Positions 54,200-64,000 of a stretch of 64,000 bases of DNA are shown piece after piece. Both the position numbers and the translations under genes were made by a program. The notes under the pieces are model-generated. The model was not told the DNA's origin and did not search any database. It was given only the letters and a program-made list of their open reading frames with translations. Source of the stretch: Ferrimonas lipolytica (GTDB lineage Bacteria > Pseudomonadota > Gammaproteobacteria > Enterobacterales > Shewanellaceae); the NCBI RefSeq assembly GCF_012295575.1, contig NZ_CP051180.1:2604001-2668000 (forward strand), read 5' to 3'. Numbering within the stretch: position 1 is the first letter of the stretch; every line of letters starts with the position of its first letter.

Positions 54200-54667
54200 A
54201 TGAAGCTGAAACTGATCGCCGTCGGCACCAAAATGCCCAAATGGGTAACCGAAGGCTTTACTGAGTATCAGCGCCGTTTCCCACGGGATCTCAGCCTGCA
54301 ATTGGTTGAGATCCCTGCGGGAAAACGGGGCAAAAATGCCGATATCCCACGCATTCTTGAAAAAGAAGGTGAGGCGATGTTAGCGGCGTCTCAAGGCTGT
54401 CATATCGTCACCTTGGACATCCCCGGTAAGCCGTGGGATACACCACAATTGGCTAAACAACTGACACGCTGGCAACTGGACGGCCGCGACGTCGCAATTA
54501 TGATTGGTGGCCCAGAAGGGTTAGCTCCTGCCGTTAAACAAGCGGCGGAACAAAGCTGGTCATTGTCCAATCTCACTATGCCCCACCCGATGGTGCGCAT
54601 CGTGATGGCCGAAAGCCTCTATCGGGCTTGGAGTATTAACAACAATCACCCTTATCACCGCGAATGA
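54200..54667 (+). CDS. rlmH: 23S rRNA pseudouridine-1915 N3-methyltransferase
   Basis: 155 residues, SPOUT fold. Methylates pseudouridine 1915 of 23S r[18 protein letters not shown] (about 100-114) and [25 protein letters not shown] are the conserved C-terminal parts. ATGA overlap with mrdA. Confidence 0.97.
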   Translation: MKLKLIAVGTKMPKWVTEGFTEYQRRFPRDLSLQLVEIPAGKRGKNADIPRILEKEGEAMLAASQGCHIVTLDIPGKPWDTPQLAKQLTRWQLDGRDVAIMIGGPEGLAPAVKQAAEQSWSLSNLTMPHPMVRIVMAESLYRAWSINNNHPYHRE

Positions 54668-56532
54668 GACGCTATAAACAGCGTGCAGCCCTGCGAGATC
54701 ACGCAGCAGAAACCGCCCTATTTAGCCGTCGAGCCATCGTCGGTTTTATGTTTGTTATCGCGCTAGTCGGTTTACTCCTTGGCAACCTCTACAACCTCCA
54801 AGTGATTGAGCATAAGTCGTTTCAAACCCGCTCGAATGACAACCGCATTCGCTTAATCCCCGTTGCCCCAAACCGTGGCCTTATCTACGATCGCAACGGC
54901 ATCCTGTTGGCCGATAACCAACCAACATTCTCACTTGATGTGGTGCCAGAACAAGTCGTTGATATGCAGGCACAGCTGGAAGACTTGCAAACGGTATTGT
55001 TGCTCTCCGATGAAGATAAAAAACACTTTGAAGAGCGCCTTAAAGGACATCGCCGCTTTAAACCTATTACTCTGCTCAACCGCTTAAGCGAACAAGATGT
55101 AGCGATGTTTGCGGTTAACAGCCACCGTTTCCCCGGTTTTGCAGTTGAGGCGGGCTTAACCCGCAGCTACCCCCATAGCCAAAGCTTGACTCACTTGCTT
55201 GGCTACGTTGCCCGTATCAACTCAAAAGATCTTAAGCGCATCGACGAGATTGATGAAAGCGCCCGTTATGCTGCAACCAAACGCATTGGTAAACAGGGGA
55301 TCGAACGCTACTACGAGAGCATTCTTCACGGTGAACCTGGCATGAAAGAGGTTGAGGTAAACAACCGTGGCCGCATCGTCCGTACCATCAGTGGCCAAGC
55401 TCCGGTAGCGGGCCAAGACTTGCACCTAACCCTAGATTTACCACTGCAGCTCAAAGCTGAAGAGATGCTCGCAGGTCGACGGGGCGCAGTGGTAGCGATG
55501 GACCCGAAAACCGGCGGAGTGTTGGCGATGGTGTCGAGCCCAAGCTACGATCCTAACCTCTTTGTTGGCGGGATCTCCGGCAAAAAATACGGCGAACTGC
55601 TCAACGACCGTGACCGTCCACTGATCAACCGCGCCACCCAAGGGCAATACGCCCCCGCTTCAACCGTTAAGCCGCTATTAGCGCTGCTTGGTTTGGAAAA
55701 AGAAGTGGTTACCGAGAAAACCAAGGTGTGGGATCCCGGTTGGTGGCAGATCCCCAACGTCGAGCGCAAATACCGTGACTGGAAAAAGTGGGGCCACGGC
55801 TGGGTTGATCTCAATAAAGCCATTACCAGCTCCTGCGATATCTATTTCTATGAGTTGGCCTACAACACCGGTATTAACAACATTAGCAACTTCATGTACG
55901 AGTTTGGCTTTGGCCAAAACACCGGCATCGATTTATTTGAAGAGTCCACTGGCAACCTACCAAGCCGCGAGTGGAAAGAGCGTAAATACAAAGAGCCATG
56001 GTACATCGGTGACACCATCTCGGTTGGTATTGGCCAAGGTTACTGGACCACCACACCACTGCAGTTAGCCAGCTCTACAGCTATGTTGGCTAACAGCGGT
56101 CGTCGCCTAGTGCCACACTTTTTGCAGGCGACCGGTCAAGATGGTCAGATAGCCCAAGAAGCGCCACCGGAAAAACCGCCAATCGAGCTACAGCGGCCGG
56201 AGTCATGGCAGAGTGTGCAACGGGCAATGTACCTAACCGCCCACCGCAGTGGTGGCAGTGGTTATCGCTTGTTTAACGACGCCCCATACAAATCTGCAGT
56301 AAAAACCGGTACTGGGCAGGTCTTTGGGGTCGCTGAAGATGCCGAATACGACGAAGACCAGGTTTCTGAATTCCTCCGCGATAACGCCCTATTTGTTGGC
56401 TACGCGCCGTTTGATGACCCGCAAATTACCATTGCGGTGGTACTGGAAAACGCCGGTTGGGGTGGCGCTAACGCTGGCCCTGTGGCTCGCGCTCTGTTTG
56501 ATGAATTCTTGATTGCTAAGGACACGCCGTAA
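54664..56532 (+). CDS. mrdA: Penicillin-binding protein 2
   Basis: 622 residues, an elongation-specific transpeptidase. One N-terminal membrane helix (about 27-45), a dimerisation domain, then the transpeptidase: active-site ASTVKP (about 326-331), SSCD (about 385) and KTGTGQ (about 551). It partners with RodA (mrdB, next gene) in the rod-shape complex. Confidence 0.97.
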   Translation: MRRYKQRAALRDHAAETALFSRRAIVGFMFVIALVGLLLGNLYNLQVIEHKSFQTRSNDNRIRLIPVAPNRGLIYDRNGILLADNQPTFSLDVVPEQVVDMQAQLEDLQTVLLLSDEDKKHFEERLKGHRRFKPITLLNRLSEQDVAMFAVNSHRFPGFAVEAGLTRSYPHSQSLTHLLGYVARINSKDLKRIDEIDESARYAATKRIGKQGIERYYESILHGEPGMKEVEVNNRGRIVRTISGQAPVAGQDLHLTLDLPLQLKAEEMLAGRRGAVVAMDPKTGGVLAMVSSPSYDPNLFVGGISGKKYGELLNDRDRPLINRATQGQYAPASTVKPLLALLGLEKEVVTEKTKVWDPGWWQIPNVERKYRDWKKWGHGWVDLNKAITSSCDIYFYELAYNTGINNISNFMYEFGFGQNTGIDLFEESTGNLPSREWKERKYKEPWYIGDTISVGIGQGYWTTTPLQLASSTAMLANSGRRLVPHFLQATGQDGQIAQEAPPEKPPIELQRPESWQSVQRAMYLTAHRSGGSGYRLFNDAPYKSAVKTGTGQVFGVAEDAEYDEDQVSEFLRDNALFVGYAPFDDPQITIAVVLENAGWGGANAGPVARALFDEFLIAKDTP

Positions 56533-57641
56533 TGGTTAATTCAGGACAACGTCGTCCAACCTTGTGGCAACGTCTGCATATTGACCTGCCGTTACTTTGC
56601 GGCTTATTACTGCTGATGGGCTACGGTCTGATGGTGCTCTACAGTGCCAGCGGCGAAAGCTTATTTATGCTGGAGAAACAGTTAGTCCGAATTGGCCTCG
56701 GCCTTGGGGTAATGTTTTTTCTCGCCCAGTTTAACCCAGAGATATTCCGCCGCTGGGCATTGCCGATCTTTCTCGTTGGCGTGTGCTTGTTGCTCGCGGT
56801 GACCTTCTTTGGTGAAGTTAATAAGGGCGCTAAACGCTGGTTGAACCTCGGCTTTATGGAGTTCCAGCCATCAGAGATCATGAAGCTGGCATTCCCGATC
56901 ATGATGGCTTGGTACATTAGTCAGTTTCCGCTGCCACCGAAAAAGCGATATCTGCTTGGTGGTGCTGCAATTCTGCTGGTGCCGACGTTGCTTATCGCCT
57001 CCCAACCGGATCTTGGCACCTCCATTTTGGTGGCGGCATCCGGCGTGTTCGTCTTATTCTTATCTGGCATGAGCTGGGGCGTTATCGGCTTCTGTGTCGT
57101 TGCTGTGCTCGCCTTTTTGCCGGTGCTGTGGTTCTACTTGATGAAGGATTACCAACGCACCCGAGTGATGACCCTGCTCGATCCAGAGAAAGATCCTCTT
57201 GGTGCTGGCTACCACATCATTCAATCGAAGATCGCCATTGGCTCCGGTGGCGTTGATGGTAAAGGCTGGCTTCACGGCACTCAGTCGCAACTCGATTTCC
57301 TGCCGGAACGCCACACCGATTTCATCTTCGCTGTATTAGGTGAAGAGTTTGGTTTCTTAGGGGTGATTCTCCTGCTGGGGATGTACCTGTTTATCATCGG
57401 TCGTGGGTTGGTTATTGCGGCACAAGCGCAAACCCCATTTGCACGATTGTTGGCCGGCTCAATCACCCTGACCTTCTTCGTTTACCTGTTTGTAAACATC
57501 GGTATGGTGTCTGGCTTGCTGCCAGTAGTAGGGGTGCCGCTGCCACTTGTGTCCTACGGCGGCACATCGATGCTGACATTGATGGCCGGCTTTGGCATTC
57601 TGATGGGAATTCATACCCATCGTCGCTTTATCAGTAGTTAA
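56532..57641 (+). CDS. mrdB: Rod-shape SEDS glycosyltransferase RodA
   Basis: 369 residues, about ten membrane helices. SEDS motifs: [23 protein letters not shown] (about 96-118) with the GxxRW..., and the C-terminal [15 protein letters not shown] (about 336-350). Polymerises peptidoglycan glycan strands with PBP2. TAATG coupling with mrdA. Confidence 0.97.
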   Translation: MVNSGQRRPTLWQRLHIDLPLLCGLLLLMGYGLMVLYSASGESLFMLEKQLVRIGLGLGVMFFLAQFNPEIFRRWALPIFLVGVCLLLAVTFFGEVNKGAKRWLNLGFMEFQPSEIMKLAFPIMMAWYISQFPLPPKKRYLLGGAAILLVPTLLIASQPDLGTSILVAASGVFVLFLSGMSWGVIGFCVVAVLAFLPVLWFYLMKDYQRTRVMTLLDPEKDPLGAGYHIIQSKIAIGSGGVDGKGWLHGTQSQLDFLPERHTDFIFAVLGEEFGFLGVILLLGMYLFIIGRGLVIAAQAQTPFARLLAGSITLTFFVYLFVNIGMVSGLLPVVGVPLPLVSYGGTSMLTLMAGFGILMGIHTHRRFISS

Positions 57642-57648
57642 GGAAGTT

Positions 57649-58626
57649 ATGAAAGGACTCAAAACCGCCGTTATCACCGCCGCGATATTGGGCTGTAGCT
57701 TAACCGCCGCTGCCGCTGACCAATCCGATGCCGAACAGCAGTTCGTGACCGACTGGCAAGCGAAGGGAGTAGATAGTGAAATGCTGCACCACGCCTTATC
57801 GAAGGCGCAAAAGCAGCAAAAGATCATCGACTCCATTACCCGCCCTTGGGAAGCCAAGCCGTGGTACCAATACCGCAAACTGTTCTTAACAGAAGAGCGC
57901 TTGGCCGCTGGCACCCAATTCTGGCAAGAGAATAAGTCCACCCTTGAAGCCGCTTACGAGCGCTTTGGGGTTGAGCCTGAGATAATCGTTGCCATTATTG
58001 GTGTAGAGACATATTACGGCCGCCACAAGGGCACCTGGTCGGTCCTTGACGCCCTCTACACCTTGGGCTTTCATTACCCGCCGCGACAAAGCTTTTTCCG
58101 TAAAGAGCTAGGCTACTTCCTACAGTTAGCGCAAGAGCAAAATTGGCAACTGGATGAACCTAAAGGCTCCTATGCTGGTGCCATGGGCTGGGGACAATTC
58201 ATCCCATCGTCCTATTTAGCCTACGCGGTCGATTTTGACGACGACGGCAAACGCGACCTGTTCAACAATAAGGCCGATGCGATTGGCTCTGTAGCAAACT
58301 ACTTCGCCCGTCACAAATGGCAAGCCGGCCAACCGGTAACCACTAAGGTTGATGTGGCTGATGCCATTAAAGTGAAGCCACTTCTGTGGAACGGCAAGAA
58401 GCTCAGCCACAGCAGTGCAAAGCTCAATGATGCTGGCGTACAACTTGGCGGCATCAACGCCGACAAACTGGGCTTACTGGCCTTGGATATTAGCGCCGAT
58501 AGCAAGCAGCATTTTGTCGTGCACCCAAACTTTTATGCCATCACCCGCTACAACCACAGCCCACTTTATGCGATGGCGGTATGGCAATTTAGCCAGCAGC
58601 TGAAACAGGCACAGGCCACGCCATGA
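57649..58626 (+). CDS. mltB: Membrane-bound lytic transglycosylase B
   Basis: 325 residues; signal MKGLKTAVITAAILGCSLTAAA without a clear lipobox at the usual place (Cys16 is followed by SLTA, weak). Catalytic Glu in IIGVETYYGRHKG (about 111-123), and YAGAMGWGQFIPSSYLAYAVDFDDDG (about 172-197). Cleaves glycan strands with anhydro ends. Overlaps rlpA by four bases. Confidence 0.94.
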   Translation: MKGLKTAVITAAILGCSLTAAAADQSDAEQQFVTDWQAKGVDSEMLHHALSKAQKQQKIIDSITRPWEAKPWYQYRKLFLTEERLAAGTQFWQENKSTLEAAYERFGVEPEIIVAIIGVETYYGRHKGTWSVLDALYTLGFHYPPRQSFFRKELGYFLQLAQEQNWQLDEPKGSYAGAMGWGQFIPSSYLAYAVDFDDDGKRDLFNNKADAIGSVANYFARHKWQAGQPVTTKVDVADAIKVKPLLWNGKKLSHSSAKLNDAGVQLGGINADKLGLLALDISADSKQHFVVHPNFYAITRYNHSPLYAMAVWQFSQQLKQAQATP

Positions 58627-59435
58627 GGTATCAATGGATTGCGCTAATCGTTGTGACGCTGCTGGCTGGTTGTGCTGGCTCCGGCTCCAATAACAGTCGT
58701 TATCAGATCAGTCAGGATCACGCCCCAACTGAGGCACCCGACTTAAGCCACCTGGAGCCACCAGCGCCACGCTACGAAGCGATGAGCCCTGGTGGCAACC
58801 GTAACTACACCGTGCTCGGCAAGGATTATAAGGTGCTTGCCAGTGCCGAAGGCTTTGTCAAAGAGGGCACCGCCTCTTGGTACGGCAAGAAGTTTCATGG
58901 CCACCTAACCTCCAACGGCGAAACCTACGACATGTACGGTTTTAGCGCAGCCCATAAATCGCTGCCACTGCCGACCTACGCCAAGGTAACCAACCTAGCT
59001 AACGGTAAACATGTGGTCGTTCGGGTTAACGACCGTGGCCCGTTCCATGGCGACCGCGAGATTGATCTGTCTTACGCCGCTGCTTATAAGCTGGATGTGC
59101 TCAAACACGGTACGGCACAGGTCCGGATTGAGGCACTCACCTTTCCCAAACCCGGTACTGAAGCTGAAATCCAACCCGAGCCAACAACCGCCAACAGCGG
59201 TGGTCATTACGTGCAATTGGCCGCCAGTAGCCAGAAAAGCAACCTAGACCAGCTTGGGGCCAAGATTTCAAAACAATATTCGGTGCCATCACGGGTGACT
59301 CAGCAGGGCAGCTTGTATAAACTCCAACTAGGTCCGTTCGATACTGTCGCTCGCACCCAAGAATTATTGAACCTGCTTCAAGCGGCGGGTTTTAGCAGCG
59401 CCTTTAAGATCCTTGATAGCGATGCAACCGATTGA
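58623..59435 (+). CDS. rlpA: RlpA septal/endolytic lipoprotein
   Basis: 270 residues. Lipobox LLAGC (Cys17). DPBB transglycosylase domain GTASWYGKKFHGHLTSNGE (about 80-98) through VRVNDRGPF, with the catalytic Glu and Asp. A SPOR domain near the C terminus (HYVQLAASSQ, about 196) targets denuded glycan at division sites. Sits between mltB and dacA as usual. Confidence 0.94.
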   Translation: MRYQWIALIVVTLLAGCAGSGSNNSRYQISQDHAPTEAPDLSHLEPPAPRYEAMSPGGNRNYTVLGKDYKVLASAEGFVKEGTASWYGKKFHGHLTSNGETYDMYGFSAAHKSLPLPTYAKVTNLANGKHVVVRVNDRGPFHGDREIDLSYAAAYKLDVLKHGTAQVRIEALTFPKPGTEAEIQPEPTTANSGGHYVQLAASSQKSNLDQLGAKISKQYSVPSRVTQQGSLYKLQLGPFDTVARTQELLNLLQAAGFSSAFKILDSDATD

Positions 59436-59500
59436 AACTAATTAAAGTATCGAGCTGTCCAACTGACACCTCGCGCCTAAAAACGATAAAAGCCTAAAAG

Positions 59501-60670
59501 ATGACCTTCATTAAACGAACTTTGCTTTCCGCTTCACTGGTATTCAGCGCCGCTGTAACTGCTGCTCCAGTGGTGATCCCTAACGCCCCTACCGTGGCCG
59601 CAAGCTCATTTGTGCTGATGGATTACCAGACCGGTCAGATTTTGGCTGAAGGCAGCCCGCATGAACAACGTGCGCCTGCCAGCTTAACCAAGATGATGAC
59701 CTCGTATGTATTGGGTCAGGAGCTAAAAGCTGGCCGCGTAAGCCTTGAAGACACCATCACCGTCTCTGAGAACGCTTGGGCACAAAACCCTAAGCTGGCT
59801 GGCTCATCACTGATGTGGCTAAAAGCCGGTAGCCAAGTAAAGCTGTCTGAGCTGTACCAAGGCATGGTAGTTCAATCCGGTAACGATGCCTGTGTTGCCA
59901 TTGCTGAGCACGTAGCTGGCTCGGAAGATGGCTACGCTGATCTGATGAACACTTGGGCCCGCGAGCTAGGCATGAGCGCCACCATCTACGAAAACGCCCA
60001 CGGTCTTGACGCACCAAGTCAGCTTACCAGCGCGTACGATATGGCGATTCTAGGTCGAGCACTGATCCGTGATATCCCTGAGCATTACCCGCTGTACTCA
60101 CAAAAAGAGTTCACCTACAACAAGATCCGCCAGCACAACCGTAACGGCTTGCTGTGGGATCGCTCCCTTGCTGTTGATGGTATTAAGACTGGCCACACCA
60201 ACAACGCCGGTTACTCTTTGGTTGCGTCAGCCAAGCGCGATGACATGCGTCTTATCTCAGTGGTAATGGGCGCTAAGAGTGCTAAGAGCCGTGAAGCTGA
60301 AAGTAAGAAATTGCTTAACTACGGCTTCCGCTTCTTCGAAACCGTTACCCCATACAAAGCCGGTGATACTTTCGTCAGCCAACAGATGTGGTATGGCGAC
60401 AAGCCTGAAGTGAAATTAGGCGTGTTGGAAGATACTCCGGTAACCATCTACCGCGGCCAAGCTGCCAACATGAAAGCCGAGTTTGAACTGAGCCAAGATC
60501 TGGAAGCGCCATTAGCTCGCGGTCAAGAGGTTGGTAAACTGTACTTCCGCATCGACGGTAAAGATGTCGCCAGCTACCCACTAACGGTGCTGGAAGACGT
60601 GCAAGAAGGTAGCTGGTTCTCCAAGCTAATGGATTACTTCAAACTGCTGTTTAAGTCACTCATTGGCTAA
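59501..60670 (+). CDS. dacA: D-alanyl-D-alanine carboxypeptidase (PBP5 type)
   Basis: 389 residues; signal MTFIKRTLLSASLVFSAAVTAA, catalytic SLTK in APASLTKMMTSYV (about 58-70), SGND (about 126), KTG in DGIKTGHT (about 228), and a C-terminal amphipathic anchor (SWFSKLMDYFKLLFKSLIG). Trims pentapeptides to set crosslinking. Confidence 0.97.
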   Translation: MTFIKRTLLSASLVFSAAVTAAPVVIPNAPTVAASSFVLMDYQTGQILAEGSPHEQRAPASLTKMMTSYVLGQELKAGRVSLEDTITVSENAWAQNPKLAGSSLMWLKAGSQVKLSELYQGMVVQSGNDACVAIAEHVAGSEDGYADLMNTWARELGMSATIYENAHGLDAPSQLTSAYDMAILGRALIRDIPEHYPLYSQKEFTYNKIRQHNRNGLLWDRSLAVDGIKTGHTNNAGYSLVASAKRDDMRLISVVMGAKSAKSREAESKKLLNYGFRFFETVTPYKAGDTFVSQQMWYGDKPEVKLGVLEDTPVTIYRGQAANMKAEFELSQDLEAPLARGQEVGKLYFRIDGKDVASYPLTVLEDVQEGSWFSKLMDYFKLLFKSLIG

Positions 60671-60706
60671 AGCGCCAATCCAAGTGATATAGCAACTTAT
60701 TGATAT

Positions 60707-60732
60707 AAAAGGCCATCGCTCGATGGCCTTTT
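60707..60732 (+). terminator. dacA terminator
   Basis: AAAAGGCCATCG and CGATGGCCTTTT, perfect stem with a 2-base loop, 37 bases after the stop. Confidence 0.93.
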
Positions 60733-60822
60733 GCTTTTGTTGAAATAGTGGTTGAATTTTGTCACCCTCGCCCCCAAATCTCGTGCCAACACTGTTATTA
60801 ATGTTTTTTTGGAGCCATCCCC

Positions 60823-61086
60823 ATGCAGACTAAATTCGACGAACTGCTCGAGTTTCCTTGTGCCTTCCCGTTCAAAGTTTTGGGCCTGAAGAGCGACACC
60901 TTGGCGGATCGCGTTGTTGCCGTATTGCAACTGCACTGCCCAGGTGACTACACCCCGAGTGTGAAGCCATCATCAAAAGGCACTTACGTCTCTGTCGGTG
61001 TAAACTGTACCGTCCACAGCAAACAGCAGATCGAAACCCTATACACCGAACTGGCTAAGCTAGAAGGCGTAAAGGGCGTACTTTAA
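60823..61086 (+). CDS. ybeD: YbeD (DUF493) family protein
   Basis: 87 residues, ferredoxin-like fold family placed between dacA and lipB as in E. coli. [15 protein letters not shown] opens it, [30 protein letters not shown] closes it. Proposed regulatory partner of lipoate or other enzymes; function open. Confidence 0.92.
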   Translation: MQTKFDELLEFPCAFPFKVLGLKSDTLADRVVAVLQLHCPGDYTPSVKPSSKGTYVSVGVNCTVHSKQQIETLYTELAKLEGVKGVL

Positions 61087-61228
61087 CGAACAATCGTTAA
61101 TTTACAGCAGATTGCGCCAGACGAAGTGAATCGATTGGCGCAATCGCCTTGGCCGTTTCGGCCCCGTGGCTGACATCAATTCAACGCCTCGGTATACTCC
61201 CGCTACACCCTGCAAGGAATGCCCTCTC

Positions 61229-61882
61229 TTGGTTGAACACACACTGATCGTGCGTGAACTGGGGCTGCAACAATACCAGCCAATCTGGCAAGCGATGCAG
61301 CAGTTCACCGATAATCGCAACGACGATACACCAGACGAATTATGGCTGGTTGAACACGCCCCTGTGTTCACTCAAGGTCAAGCTGGCAAAGCTGAACATC
61401 TGCTCAATACCGGTGACATTCCGGTAGTGCCGGTTGATCGCGGTGGCCAAGTGACTTATCACGGCCCCGGCCAACTTGTCGCCTATCCGCTCTTGAACAT
61501 CAAACGGCGTAATCTGGGGGTTCGTAACCTCGTTACCGAAATTGAACAGAGCATCGTCGACCTGCTCGCTAAGCATGGTATCGAATCCGCTCCCCGCTGC
61601 GATGCTCCCGGGGTTTATGTCGGCGACGATAAGATCTGCTCGCTCGGGCTGCGTATTCGCAAAGGCTGCTCATTCCACGGCTTGGCTCTAAACGTTAATA
61701 TGGATATGAGTCCATTTTTACGAATCAACCCTTGCGGCTATGCTGGTATGAACATGACGCAAACCAGCACCGTGGGCATAGACGCCAACGTTCAGCAGCT
61801 GGGCAGCGAGTTAACCTCTATTTTTGTTGAGCGCCTTGGCTATCAACAGGTCGAAACACAACAAGGAGTCCCCCATGTCTGA
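61229..61882 (+). CDS. lipB: Octanoyl-ACP:protein octanoyltransferase
   Basis: 217 residues. Moves octanoate from ACP to lipoyl domains. [12 protein letters not shown] (about 71-82), the catalytic Lys in [11 protein letters not shown] and Cys in [12 protein letters not shown] (about 148-163). The TTG at 61229, with GGAA eight bases upstream, matches the E. coli start by alignment; 21 codons upstream to GTG 61166 do not. Overlaps lipA by eight bases. Confidence 0.93.
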   Translation: MVEHTLIVRELGLQQYQPIWQAMQQFTDNRNDDTPDELWLVEHAPVFTQGQAGKAEHLLNTGDIPVVPVDRGGQVTYHGPGQLVAYPLLNIKRRNLGVRNLVTEIEQSIVDLLAKHGIESAPRCDAPGVYVGDDKICSLGLRIRKGCSFHGLALNVNMDMSPFLRINPCGYAGMNMTQTSTVGIDANVQQLGSELTSIFVERLGYQQVETQQGVPHV

Positions 61883-62843
61883 TGCACCAGTGAAGCTGCA
61901 ACCAGGGGTGAAGCTACGTGATGCGGAAAAGCTGGCACGTATTCCAATTAAAGTGGTACCAAGCAAACGTGAAGAGATTCTGCGCAAACCAGATTGGTTA
62001 CGGATCAAGCTGCCGCCAACCAGCGAGCGCATCGACGAAGTAAAGAACGCCATGCGCAAAAATGGCCTCCACAGTGTGTGTGAGGAAGCCAGCTGCCCTA
62101 ACCTAAGCGAATGCTTTAACCATGGCACCGCCACCTTCATGATCCTTGGCGCCATCTGTACCCGTCGCTGTCCATTTTGCGATGTGGCCCACGGCCGGCC
62201 GCTCAAACCCGACGCCGAAGAGCCAGCCAAACTGGCACGCACCATTCGCGATATGAAGTTAAAGTACGTGGTGCTAACCTCTGTTGATCGCGATGACTTA
62301 CGTGACGGCGGCGCTCAGCACTTTGCCGACTGTGTTCGCGAGATCCGCGCCCTCAACCCACATATTAAGATTGAGATATTGGTGCCAGACTTCCGTGGTC
62401 GCATCGATAAGGCACTGGATATTCTCAGCCAAAGCCCACCGGATGTGTTTAATCACAACCTGGAAACGGCGCCGCGCTTGTATCGCCAAGCACGCCCTGG
62501 GGCAAGCTACCAGTGGAGCTTGGATCTACTGAAGAAATTTAAGCAACGTCACCCAGACGTACCGACTAAATCTGGCATCATGGTTGGCCTAGGAGAAGAG
62601 AACGAAGAGATTGAACAGATCCTGCGTGATCTTCGTGCCCACGACGTCACCATGCTAACCCTTGGTCAATACCTGCAACCAAGCCGTCACCACCTGCCAG
62701 TGAAACGCTACGTCTCTCCGGCGGAGTTCGATGAGTTTAAGCTGTACGCCGAGAGTATCGGTTTTGACCACGCCGCTTGTGGCCCATTGGTGCGCTCCAG
62801 CTATCATGCTGATCTGCAGGCGCAGGGGAAAGAGGTGAAGTAA
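61875..62843 (+). CDS. lipA: Lipoyl synthase
   Basis: 322 residues, radical-SAM enzyme. Auxiliary cluster [12 protein letters not shown] (about 73-84) and SAM cluster CTRRCPFC (about 99-106). Inserts sulfur at C6 and C8 of the octanoyl group. ATG 61875 follows AAGGAG; a longer frame to 61824 is the lipB overlap. Confidence 0.97.
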   Translation: MSDAPVKLQPGVKLRDAEKLARIPIKVVPSKREEILRKPDWLRIKLPPTSERIDEVKNAMRKNGLHSVCEEASCPNLSECFNHGTATFMILGAICTRRCPFCDVAHGRPLKPDAEEPAKLARTIRDMKLKYVVLTSVDRDDLRDGGAQHFADCVREIRALNPHIKIEILVPDFRGRIDKALDILSQSPPDVFNHNLETAPRLYRQARPGASYQWSLDLLKKFKQRHPDVPTKSGIMVGLGEENEEIEQILRDLRAHDVTMLTLGQYLQPSRHHLPVKRYVSPAEFDEFKLYAESIGFDHAACGPLVRSSYHADLQAQGKEVK

Positions 62844-62866
62844 CCATCTCCTTAGGTTTCGAGCTA

Positions 62867-62900
62867 AACAACAAACCCGCCAATAGGCGGGTTTGTTGTT
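62867..62900 (+). terminator. lipA terminator
   Basis: AACAACAAACCCGCC and GGCGGGTTTGTTGTT, a perfect 15-bp stem around AATA. Confidence 0.93.
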
Positions 62901-63099
62901 TCATAAACTTGAAACAGCTAGCGAACGTGAGCCTAAAATGTGCGGCTGAATTTGATGAGGCGGCGATAAATCGTTGCCATCAACAATTTAAGTTGATGGA
63001 AGCAATAGCACAGCAAATCTAGCCCAACTTAACACTCGATTAGCTAAGCAATACCGCTGACATTGTTCTGAGGTTATGCCCATTCCAGCAATAGGTATG

Positions 63100-63552
63100 C
63101 TAGCTAAAGCTGTAGGACATCAACAACGCGTCTTCGCGGTCGCCCTTAGCGATTGCTGGGTAATAGCCTTTGCGGACGCTGTCTTGGTTAAAGCCACTCT
63201 TGTTATACAGAGCAATTGCGGCGCTATTACCAGCGCGTACCTCAAGAAAACACACTGCGGCGTCGCGTTGTTCGGCTTGCGTAATGCCTCGCTGCAGCAG
63301 TTGTTGCCCCAACCCCTTGCCCTGCAGTGCAGGGCTAACGCAGATGTTGACCAAGGTCAGTTCATCCAATACCTGCTGGAATAGATAAAAGCCAGCGGGT
63401 TTGCCATCTACCCGCATCAACTCGCCCCAATAGTTGCCCATTAAGCAGCTGTAGAGGTTGGATTCGCTCCACGGTAAGGGATGGCATGCTTGCTCCAATA
63501 CCCAAAAATCGTCAAACCGCTGGGGGGAAGCTGCTTGAAAGGTTACAACCAT
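63100..63552 (-). CDS. rimI: Ribosomal protein S18-alanine N-acetyltransferase
   Basis: 150 residues, GNAT fold. Acetylates the N-terminal Ala of S18. CHPLPWSESNLYSCL (about 23-37), VSPALQGKGLGQQLLQRGI (acetyl-CoA loop, about 72-90) and FLEVRAGNSAAIALYNKSGF are RimI hallmarks. Overlaps the holD end by ten bases, as in E. coli holD-rimI. Confidence 0.95.
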   Translation of the reverse strand: MVVTFQAASPQRFDDFWVLEQACHPLPWSESNLYSCLMGNYWGELMRVDGKPAGFYLFQQVLDELTLVNICVSPALQGKGLGQQLLQRGITQAEQRDAAVCFLEVRAGNSAAIALYNKSGFNQDSVRKGYYPAIAKGDREDALLMSYSFS

Positions 63553-63890
63553 GATTGCAGTCTCTGCCAGAGGCGACGCTTAGCGGCTGGTTCGGCGAGC
63601 TCAGCTAAGGTGGCGGTGTTCAAATGGGTCGGTCGTGTTGGCATATCGTGTTTTAACTGCCAATAGCGTTTGGCTTTAACCGTTGCTTGCTCCGGCGCGA
63701 CCTTACATTGGCTTGGCTCAAGTTGCAGCAACGCTAACACATCTAGGATCAGCGGGTGCTGAAGGGCGCTGTCATCGACGTTAACCAAGCACAATTCTGC
63801 CGGCTTTTCTGGCACCACATAGGGGGTAATTCCCATCTGCTGCAGCACTGCTGTGTGCCGCAAAGAAAGTTTATTGGATAGTTTGCTCAT
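63543..63890 (-). CDS. holD: DNA polymerase III psi subunit
   Basis: 115 residues, a little short of E. coli (137). Links the clamp loader to chi and SSB. The N terminus LRHTAVLQQMGITPYVV (about 10-26) is the clamp-loader-binding segment. Recognised mainly by size and by its place before rimI. Confidence 0.82.
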   Translation of the reverse strand: MSKLSNKLSLRHTAVLQQMGITPYVVPEKPAELCLVNVDDSALQHPLILDVLALLQLEPSQCKVAPEQATVKAKRYWQLKHDMPTRPTHLNTATLAELAEPAAKRRLWQRLQSWL

Positions 63891-63980
63891 GGCGGCAAAG
63901 ATACCATGATTTAAGGACGATACGCAGTCTCCCCCGTTATTTCAGCGCAATTACCCCATTGTAATATCGTCTTAGCGAAA

Positions 63981-64000
63981 GGCCGTGTCGTAGTTAGCTG
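63981..64000 (-). mobile_element. MITE copy F, cut by the window end
   Basis: GGCCGTGTCGTAGTTAGCTG is the same end as copies C and D in reverse orientation. Only 20 bases are in view. Confidence 0.6.

Noticed and set aside
1-64000. CRISPR array, tRNA, rRNA or transposase gene
   Set aside because: No regularly spaced repeats, no cloverleaf that I could trace and no transposase motif were seen; a tRNAscan or CRISPR search would settle it.

Overview
The window is a chromosomal segment of a gammaproteobacterium close to Shewanella/Ferrimonas (Alteromonadales). This is inferred from a Shewanella-type tetraheme flavocytochrome c fumarate reductase, classic gammaproteobacterial gene order (thrL-thrABC next to yjtD; nrdR-ribD-ribE-ribB-ribH-nusB-thiL-pgpA-glyA; ybeL-leuS-lptE-holA-nadD-rsfS-rlmH-mrdA-mrdB-mltB-rlpA-dacA-ybeD-lipB-lipA; holD-rimI), and RibBX- and ArsEFG-type genes. 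No rRNA, tRNA, CRISPR array or transposase gene was seen.

Layout: 1-2.3 kb holds a hemerythrin-like protein and the repair genes ung and nfo. 2.8-14.0 kb is a chromosomal integron. Its integrase gene (13070-14032, +) has all the IntI catalytic residues and a perfect LexA/SOS box just upstream. About ten well-delimited cassettes plus a decayed distal end run leftward from it on the minus strand, separated by attC sites of two sequence families plus singletons. Cargo includes a lipocalin, a GNAT acetyltransferase, a RibD-like reductase, a glyoxalase-fold protein, YggL, lipoproteins, small membrane proteins, an HExxH protein and a two-gene cassette whose products share an unusual NSTN-type motif.

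15-20 kb is the threonine operon with its leader peptide and attenuator. Then come yjtD, aceK, slyD, a His-rich secreted peptide coupled to an MFS carrier, and an organoarsenical-resistance-like cluster (arsR, two arsF copies, arsE, arsG, arsP) with two copies of one inverted-repeat operator. 29-31 kb has an orphan ParA-like ATPase and a YjbR-family gene. 31-38 kb is the riboflavin/nusB/thiL/pgpA/glyA block. 38.7-44.3 kb encodes what looks like a periplasmic respiratory module: LysR regulator, porin, tetraheme flavocytochrome c, and a lyase of the fumarase/CMLE superfamily that carries a signal peptide. 44.7-64 kb is mostly housekeeping: ettA, leuS, LPS transport, NAD synthesis, ribosome factors, cell elongation and peptidoglycan enzymes, lipoate synthesis, rimI and holD.

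A non-autonomous element family (about 240-300 bp) recurs at six places (5.2, 14.5, 23.5, 30.1, 47.9 and 63.98 kb). It has imperfect terminal inverted repeats starting GGCTGTGT and, in three copies, 8-bp target duplications (one perfect, two 7/8). These are MITEs; one copy lies inside the integron array and another duplicated the ribosome-binding site of the gene next to it.
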